Positions 59,701 to 64,000 of a stretch of 64,000 nucleotides of DNA are shown one piece after another (the first letter of the stretch is position 1; the number at the start of each line of letters is the position of its first letter). The DNA lies in assembly GCA_022041995.1 (NCBI GenBank), contig CP074381.1, positions 3,224,001 through 3,288,000 on the forward strand. The letters are read 5' to 3'. Below the pieces are notes generated by a model, which saw only the letters and a program-made list of their open reading frames with translations, was not told the DNA's origin and did not search any database. The position numbers and the translations under genes are program-made. The DNA is from Cupriavidus necator. Lineage in GTDB: Bacteria; Pseudomonadota; Gammaproteobacteria; Burkholderiales; Burkholderiaceae.

Positions 59701-59819
59701 GCCGCGAGCCGGTGCGAGAGTCGGCCGGAGGCTGCGCCGGCATGTTCAGGCCGGTTGGCGAGGCCGTCAGCGAGGCGGGCGGATGCGCCCTGCGCCGCGC
59801 GTTTGCGGGTCAAGATCAT
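56787..59819 (-). CDS. fdhA: Formate dehydrogenase alpha subunit (Mo/W-bisMGD)
   Basis: 1010-aa catalytic subunit oxidising formate. Twin-Arg signal DRRSFLKRSGIGVGAGLAAS begins at residue 50 after an unusually long n-region; ATG 59819 has AGGTGAG 4 nt upstream, and internal ATGs 59684/59675 are alternatives. The N-terminal [4Fe-4S] site is CGHCSVGCAVDAV and GAHCAKGAALREHGHGEYRL. The metal ligand reads ARICHSTTVAGVANTWGYG, with Cys instead of selenocysteine and the adjacent His. Molybdopterin-binding signatures follow: IYIG-like text ALYIGSNAAEAHPVSMLHLL and VVDPRYTRTAAKAQHYVRI. Reads through to QETKTTVCQIERFA without a break. Confidence 0.96.
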   Translation of the reverse strand: MILTRKRAAQGASARLADGLANRPEHAGAASGRLSHRLAASLAGAMPTMDRRSFLKRSGIGVGAGLAASQLSLIRKADAADDKKAAADGKTGIVVKRTVCGHCSVGCAVDAVVQNGVWIRQEPVFDSPINMGAHCAKGAALREHGHGEYRLKYPMKLVNGKYQRIGWDQALDEITTRMKEIRQKTGPDSMFFVGSSKHSNEQSYLLRKWVSFFGTNNTDHQARICHSTTVAGVANTWGYGAMTNSYNDMQNAKAALYIGSNAAEAHPVSMLHLLHAKENGCKVIVVDPRYTRTAAKAQHYVRIRSGTDIAFLFGMLYHIFKNGWEDQKFIHDRVYGMDKVKEEVLAKWTPDKVEEVCGVPEAQVYMVAEIMAKNRPSTLVWCMGQTQHTIGNAIVRASCIVQLALGNIGVSGGGANIFRGHDNVQGATDVGPNPDSLPGYYGLATGAWKHYAAVWGVDYEWIKKQFVSQAMMEKSGTTVSRWIDIVTEKNELIDQDNNVRGVFFWGHAPNSQTRGLEMKKALDKLDLLVVIDPYPSATAAMANMPPAEGDKVNPNRAVYLLPAATQFETSGTCTASNRSLQWREKVIEPLFESMPDQTIMQAFADKLGFGKELSKNMKLIEVKRAGRTWMEPEPESILREINASNWTIGYTGQSPERLKSHMRNMQMFDVKTLRCKAGKDPVTGYDLTGDYFGLPWPCYGTPELKHPGSPNLYDTSKHVMDGGGNFRANFGVERDGVNLLAEDGSYSLGAEITTGYPEFDHVLLKKLGWWDDLTDAEKAKAEGKNWKTDLSGGIQRVVMKNHGCHPFGNAKARAVVWNFPDAIPQHREPLYSTRPDMVAKYPTHDDKMAFWRLPTLYKSVQQRNIENKVYEKFPIILTSGRLVEYEGGGEETRSNPWLAELQQENFVEINPRAASDRGIRNGDFCWVKTPTGARIKVRALVTERVGPDTAFIPFHFSGWWQGKDLKDYYPEGAMPVVRGEAVNTATTYGYDAVTMMQETKTTVCQIERFA

Positions 59820-59890
59820 GTCTCACCTCAGATGCGGACGCTGGTCGCGTCCGGTTGCAGGCGGCGCGGCAGACCACACCGCCCTGGCAG

Positions 59891-60106
59891 CTATACCAGC
59901 GTGGTCCGGTAGTACTTGCGGATGTGGTCAGAGACCCGGTAACCCTTGCTGTCCGACGGAGGATCGGTGGGTTCCAGCAGAGCTGCGGCCTGGCCCGGCA
60001 TGGCCGGACCGCGCGCGGTCAGCGCTGCCGCACCCGTAGCGGCAGCCACAACTCCAGCGCCCGCGAGAAACGTGCGGCGCGCGACCCTGGTTTGCTTCTC
60101 TGTCAT
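59891..60106 (-). CDS. Small Tat-target protein of the formate dehydrogenase region
   Basis: 71-aa peptide resembling the family named formate dehydrogenase region TAT target. Seen: RVARRTFLAGAGVVAAATGA, a canonical twin-Arg signal, then a short mature part with SDSKGYRVSDHIRKYYRTTL, the conserved end of that family. ATG 60106 (MTEKQTR) has AGGAG 7 nt upstream. First gene of the fdhABC transcript. Function unproven; it may ride with or help export FdhA. Confidence 0.85.
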   Translation of the reverse strand: MTEKQTRVARRTFLAGAGVVAAATGAAALTARGPAMPGQAAALLEPTDPPSDSKGYRVSDHIRKYYRTTLV

Positions 60107-60141
60107 GTGGGGCTCCTCGGCTGTCAAAGCCCGATGGTTTT

Positions 60142-60181
60142 AGCCGTTATGCGTTGTTATGCATATTCTAGAATCAACTGG
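60142..60181 (-). promoter_or_regulatory. Promoter/operator candidate for the fdhABC operon
   Basis: AT-rich patch between the Tat-target gene and the TorD gene. The + strand shows a direct repeat GTTATGC at 60146-60152 and 60156-60162 (one helical turn apart) and an ATTCTAGAAT palindrome at 60165-60174. On the minus strand a TTGATT -35-like box sits at 60174-60179, 17-18 nt from ACGCAT/CGCATA. Overlap of repeats with the core promoter suggests a regulator site; the regulator cannot be identified. Confidence 0.4.
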
Positions 60182-60304
60182 CAGGAAAGACCATGATATG
60201 CACGGGTTTTTCCCTACTTTCCAACCCATTTTCGTGTAAGTGGCTACCTTGGGCCCGCGGCGCTAAAGAAGCCTCGAAGCGCGCCGATGTTCAATGCCAC
60301 TCGC

Positions 60305-60937
60305 TCAATGCATCTCGAGCGCCACGGCCTCCACGCCCGCAAACGCGCCCAGCAAGCCGGCCACGCCGCGATAGAAACGCGCCTGCGGGTGCGCCGTCAC
60401 TGCATCGCACAATCGCTCCACCCAGGGCTGCAGGTGCTGCGCATAGAAGCGCTGCTGCTCGCCCGGGTTGGACACCGACAGGTCGTCGCCCGCCACCAGG
60501 AAGCGCATCACCTCGCACAGCGTGGCGATATGGTCCTCGGTTTCGCTGACATCTTCATGGCGCTCCAGGCCGTAGCGGGCCAGGTCTTCGCGCAGCGCCA
60601 CCAGCGGGCGCTCGTTCAGGAAGCCAGTCATGTAGAAAGAGCCGTACAGGAACACATCCTGGCGGCCCACGCCCACGAACAGCTGCCGGTACTCCTCCTC
60701 GGCCTCCGCCGCGGTGGTCTCCGATGCTGCATCGCACAACGCGTTCCATGCCTTGCCGAGCACGGTGTTCGCGTCCTCGCCCACGGCGCGGTTGGCGGCG
60801 ATGTGGTGCAGCAGCGTGGCGTCGGGCGCGTGGTAGAACAGCGTGGCGAGCAGGCCGTACAGGTCGGCGCGGGCGGTGTCTTCGGCATCGTCGGCGGGCG
60901 GGGCGGCGGTAAGCTGGATCGGCTGGAAATCTGTCAT
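60305..60937 (-). CDS. TorD/DmsD-family molybdoenzyme chaperone
   Basis: 210-aa all-helical chaperone that binds Tat signal peptides and holds apo-molybdoenzymes until cofactor insertion. Seen: DTARADLYGLLATLFYHAPD, EAEEEYRQLFVGVGRQDVFL, YGSFYMTGFLNERPLVALRE, and the typical HEDVSETEDHIATLCEVMRF followed by QQRFYAQHLQPWVERLCDAV, the conserved FYxxHL...W motif. Most likely FdhA-specific given the location. 38 nt after the multi-FeS gene; about 200 nt before the next gene, so fdhABC has its own promoter region. Confidence 0.92.
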   Translation of the reverse strand: MTDFQPIQLTAAPPADDAEDTARADLYGLLATLFYHAPDATLLHHIAANRAVGEDANTVLGKAWNALCDAASETTAAEAEEEYRQLFVGVGRQDVFLYGSFYMTGFLNERPLVALREDLARYGLERHEDVSETEDHIATLCEVMRFLVAGDDLSVSNPGEQQRFYAQHLQPWVERLCDAVTAHPQARFYRGVAGLLGAFAGVEAVALEMH

Positions 60938-60975
60938 GTCGTGATGCTTTGTCCTGGGTGGCGTTGGCCGGCGTC

Positions 60976-63149
60976 TCAGCGCAGGGTAGCGCCGGTGATG
61001 GCGCCCGGATCGTGTTCCATCATGTCGACCACGCGGCAGTCGGGGCACATCTTGAGGCGTTCGGCCGCGGCGCCGGAGAAGGCCGGATGGCCGGCCAGGC
61101 GCACCAGCATGGACTCCACCATCTGCGCCGTGCCGAACGGCTTGGCGCAGCGGATGCAATGGAACGGCTGGGTCTCGTTGAGGGTCACCGGGCGGCGCGC
61201 CGCGTCGCCGGCCAGCAGGCGCGGCACCAGGCTGATGGCGTCTTCCGGGCAGGTCTTCTCGCACAGCCCGCACTGCACGCAGTTGCGCTCGATAAAGCTG
61301 AGCACCGGCGCTCGGGGTTGTCGCGCAGCGCCTGCGACGGGCACGCGCCGACGCAGGCCATGCACATGGTGCACTTGCCCGTATCCACCGCGATCGCGCC
61401 GATCGGTGCGCCGGCCGGCAGCGGCACGCTTTGCGCGGGCACCGGCGCATGCCGCGCCAGATGGTCCAGCACAAAGTCCAGCATCTCGCGCTTGGCCGCG
61501 ACGGGGCCGAACGGCGCCGGCGGCAGCGCCGGCAGCACGTCAGGGCCCGGGCGCAGCGCCGCCAGGCCGGCATCCAGCGCCGGGGTATCGGCGGCCTCGA
61601 GCAGCGACAGCACCTCGCCGTCATAGCCCAGGCCCGCCAGCATGGCGCGCCCGACCGCGATCTGCTCCAGCAGCGCGGTGCGGTACTGCGGTGCCTCGTC
61701 GCCGGTCAGCAGCACCGCTACGCGGCTGGCGCCCCAGCACAGCGCGGCGAGCCATAGCTCCAGCCCCGCCGAGGCCGGGTGGAACAGCGACAACGGCATC
61801 ACATTGGCGGGCACGCCTTTGGCCTTGCCACCGCGGGCGGACCGGCCCAGTGCCAGCAGCACGGGCGTGCCGTATTCCTCGCCGTGCAGCAGCACCACCG
61901 GATCGCGCGCGCCGGCCTGGCGGTACGCCGACAGCAGCGTGCGCAGGCGCGCGCCCGTCACCTCCGGCCCCGGGTAGCCATAGCTGATGGCCCCGCTCGG
62001 GCAAACGGTGGTGCAGGCGCCGCAGCCCATGCACAGGTTGGGCGCGACCTCGATGCGTCCCTTGCCGTCATGCCAGCGCGAGCCGATGGCCTCGGTCGAG
62101 CAGATGTCGATGCAGGCGGTGCAGCCGGTGGTCTGGTTGCGGCCATGCGCGCACAGGTTTTCCTTGTAGCGGAAGAACCTGGGCTTCTCGAACTCGCCCA
62201 CCAGGCCTGCCAGCATCAACGCCTGGGCCTGCTGGCGCGCGGCATCGGCGCCGGCGTGCAGGTAGCCCTGCGGCGGCTGGTGCATGGTGAAGGCGGGCGT
62301 GTCGCACAGGTCGAAGACCAGGTCGAAGCGTCCCTGCACAGTGCCCTGCGGGCGGTCGAAGTCGATCGCCGCGGCGGCGCCGCAGGCGCGCACGCAGTCG
62401 CGGTGCGAGCGGCAGCGCGACAGGTCGATCTGGTAGCTGAAGTCGATCGCATCCTCGGGACAGGCGTCGATGCAGGCGTTGCAGCGGGTGCACAGGTCCA
62501 GGTCGATCGGGTTGCTGCGGCCTGCGCCGGTCTCCCAGCTGGCTTCGAATGCGCCGAGCCAGCCCGTCAGCGAGGCCAGCCGGCCGCTGTGGACCGGATA
62601 GGCGCGGGCCGCCGGCTGGGCCGCGGTGCCTTCACGCTTGTCGCTGCCGGTCAGCAGCACCGTGACCTCCAGTTGCATCGCGGCCAGCCGCTCGGCCCAC
62701 GGCAGCGCACGCTGGGCCGGGCCCAGCACCAGCACCGCGCCGTCGGAACGGTAATCCACCACCGGCACCGGGTCAGGTTCGGGCAGCGCGGCCACGGCCA
62801 GCAGCGCGGCGATCTTGGCATTGGCGGTCCTGGGGTCGCGCCGGGCGCCCTGTGACCAGCCGCCGGTCTCGCGGATATTGACGAAGCGCACCGGCGCGGT
62901 CACCACCGGGCGGCCATCGCTGCCCTGCGCGGCTTGCGCCGCGACTTCAGTAAATAGCTGGCGTTCCTGCGTGCAGGCGACGATGACGTCGTCGGTACCG
63001 TCGAGCGCGGCGGTGAAGTCGCCGATCTCTCGCCGGCACAGCAGGCGATGGACCTTCAAGGGGCCCTGGTTGGCGTCCTTGGTTGCTTCGGACAATGCCG
63101 CCCCGTCAAGCGGCATGGTGTCGTTGCAGTTGCAGATCAGCGTCGGCAT
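60976..63149 (-). CDS. Multi-cluster 4Fe-4S protein of the fdh locus, frameshifted as read
   Basis: About 724 aa with several ferredoxin modules. Seen: N-terminal CNCND; CTRCNACIDACPEDAIDFSY then CRSHRDCVRAC; CAHGRNQTTGCTACIDICS; CMGCGACTTVCPSGAISYGY; a non-cluster region of about 200 residues; CTMCMACVGACPSQALRDNP; then, in the other frame, CVQCGLCEKTCPEDAISLVP and a zinc-ribbon-like CIRC...CPDC pair. One base added to the G-run 61314-61317 joins the frames. No Tat or Sec signal is visible, so it is probably cytoplasmic. A role in electron transfer or cluster supply for formate dehydrogenase is inferred from position only. Confidence 0.82.
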
Positions 63150-63250
63150 GGCGAATGCGGCTGACCGGTCCGGACGTCCCTTCTTCGCGGGTGTCTGCGG
63201 GCCGGCGGATTGTGGGGATGCCTATTGTAGGCTGCGCTGCACCTGTGGGG

Positions 63251-63841
63251 CTACGCGCATTTATGCGGGTCTTGCGGGCCCTGTTCTGCGCTTTGACTTA
63301 CCGTTTGCTGCGTCGTTTCGACTGGTGCGGGTATGTCCGTAGTGTTGGCGGCCTCGCCGGATTCGGCGAACTCGGCGGGCGCCGCCGGCGGTACATCCAC
63401 AGGCCCCGCGGCGGCGGCCGCGGCCTGTGCCGCCGCGCGTTCCTCGTCGGTCGGCTCGAACAGGCCCAGCGTCTCGGCCTGGCGCAGCTGGCGCAGGATC
63501 TCCGGCGGGATCGGGTCGGGCTTGCTGTAGTCGCCGATATAGATGTCGAGCCCGTCCATGACATTGAAGTGCGGATCGGCGAACAGCGTCTTCAGTGCCG
63601 CGCGCTTGACCGACTCATCCACGCCGCGGGCCACAAACCGGGCGATCTCGTCGCCGGGACGCAGCGCCGCCACGTCCTCCAGCGTCGGCGCCGGTACCTG
63701 CGGCGCTTCGGGCGCGGCCCCGGTGGTCGCGGGGACGGCGTCGGCAACCACCGGTGGTGCCGGTTCGGCCGGCACGGGCATGCCCTCCCGCACCGCGGCC
63801 TTGCGGCGCGACCAGCGCGACAGGAAGGACGAATCGCTCAT
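63251..63841 (-). CDS. DUF3306 protein
   Basis: 196 aa. Starts SDSSFLSRWSRRKAAVREG, the DUF3306 opening, then a Pro/Ala linker, LEDVAALRPGDEIARFVARG, VKRAALKTLFADPHFNVMDG and LDIYIGDYSKPDPIPPEIL, its most conserved core, and a low-complexity Ala-rich tail. DUF3306 is found almost only in formate dehydrogenase gene clusters; function unknown. 27 nt after the DUF3305 gene and about 100 nt ahead of the multi-FeS gene. Confidence 0.88.
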   Translation of the reverse strand: MSDSSFLSRWSRRKAAVREGMPVPAEPAPPVVADAVPATTGAAPEAPQVPAPTLEDVAALRPGDEIARFVARGVDESVKRAALKTLFADPHFNVMDGLDIYIGDYSKPDPIPPEILRQLRQAETLGLFEPTDEERAAAQAAAAAAGPVDVPPAAPAEFAESGEAANTTDIPAPVETTQQTVSQSAEQGPQDPHKCA

Positions 63842-63868
63842 CGGCAGGGCAAGCTCAGGTTGTCAGGA

Positions 63869-64000
63869 TCAGTAGCGGGCGCGGTCTTCCGGCGCCTTGA
63901 AGGATTCGGGCCGGCGCCGCTGCTTGGGCTCGGGCCGGTAGTGCTCGTCGACATAGGCCTGCAGCCACTCGCGCTGCTCGGGCGCCAGCGGCACGTTCTC
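63869..64000 (-). CDS. DUF3305 protein, C-terminal part only (runs off the window)
   Basis: The last 43 codons of a minus-strand gene whose start lies beyond base 64000. The text ENVPLAPEQREWLQAYVDEH, YRPEPKQRRRPESFKAPEDR and a final ARY matches the C-terminus typical of DUF3305 proteins, which precede DUF3306 in fdh clusters. Function unknown. Assignment rests on this tail and the neighbour. Confidence 0.7.
   Translation of the reverse strand, partial: ENVPLAPEQREWLQAYVDEHYRPEPKQRRRPESFKAPEDRARY

Noticed and set aside
60142..60181. ModE box upstream of fdh
   Set aside because: A CGTTAT half-site is present, but the inverted ATAACG partner at the required spacing is missing.

Overview
The window is GC-rich beta-proteobacterial chromosome, most likely Cupriavidus or a close Burkholderiaceae relative. 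The basis is protein-level recognition of hemCDXY, waaA-waaC, yqgE-yqgF-pyrR-pyrB-pyrC', an Fdh cluster with DUF3305/DUF3306 genes, and dense 4-bp ATGA/GTGA gene overlaps. No database search was possible.

Layout. 1-1.4 kb: 3' part of a tolC-like efflux gene. 1.4-2.2 kb: META/DUF4377 lipoprotein. 2.5-8.7 kb: LPS core genes, with an O-antigen ligase-like protein and a GT4 enzyme on +, and phosphomannomutase/phosphoglucomutase, waaC and waaA on -. 9-24.6 kb: surface-polysaccharide locus with GT4 and GT2 transferases, a WcaJ-type and a WecA-type initiating transferase, two flippases, Wzz, Wzy and an epimerase. A DUF2142 gene broken by an IS5-family remnant lies inside it. Roughly 14.6-25 kb reads visibly more AT-rich than its flanks. 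24.9-28.3 kb: rfbBDAC (dTDP-L-rhamnose). 28.5-35 kb: apaH, a PlsC acyltransferase, pyrC'-pyrB-pyrR-yqgF-yqgE, rsuA. 35-39.5 kb: hemCDXY. 39.6-42.6 kb: ppc. 42.8-44.9 kb: Tat-type ferritin-like protein divergent from an ECF sigma/anti-sigma pair. 45-49 kb: argH and TRAP dctQM. 49.5-50.1 kb: FitA/VapC toxin-antitoxin. 50.2-53.2 kb: Orn/Lys/Arg decarboxylase and dcd. 53.3-64 kb: membrane-bound formate dehydrogenase cluster (fdhD, small secreted protein, fdhC, small lipoprotein, fdhB, fdhA, Tat-target peptide, TorD chaperone, multi-cluster FeS protein, DUF3306, DUF3305).

How the genes fit. The polysaccharide genes make, flip, polymerise and ligate a rhamnose-containing glycan onto the core built by WaaA and WaaC. 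The two initiating enzymes and two flippases suggest two partly overlapping glycan pathways. The fdh cluster would export a Mo/W formate dehydrogenase through Tat and pass electrons through FdhB and the cytochrome FdhC. Several small accessory proteins in it have no established role.

Quality warning. Eight otherwise well-conserved genes, plus the transposase remnant, each carry one frameshift that is repaired by adding one G/C to a short G/C run. This looks like a systematic sequencing or consensus artefact, so these genes are annotated as single CDSs that are frameshifted as read. No tRNA, rRNA or CRISPR array was seen.
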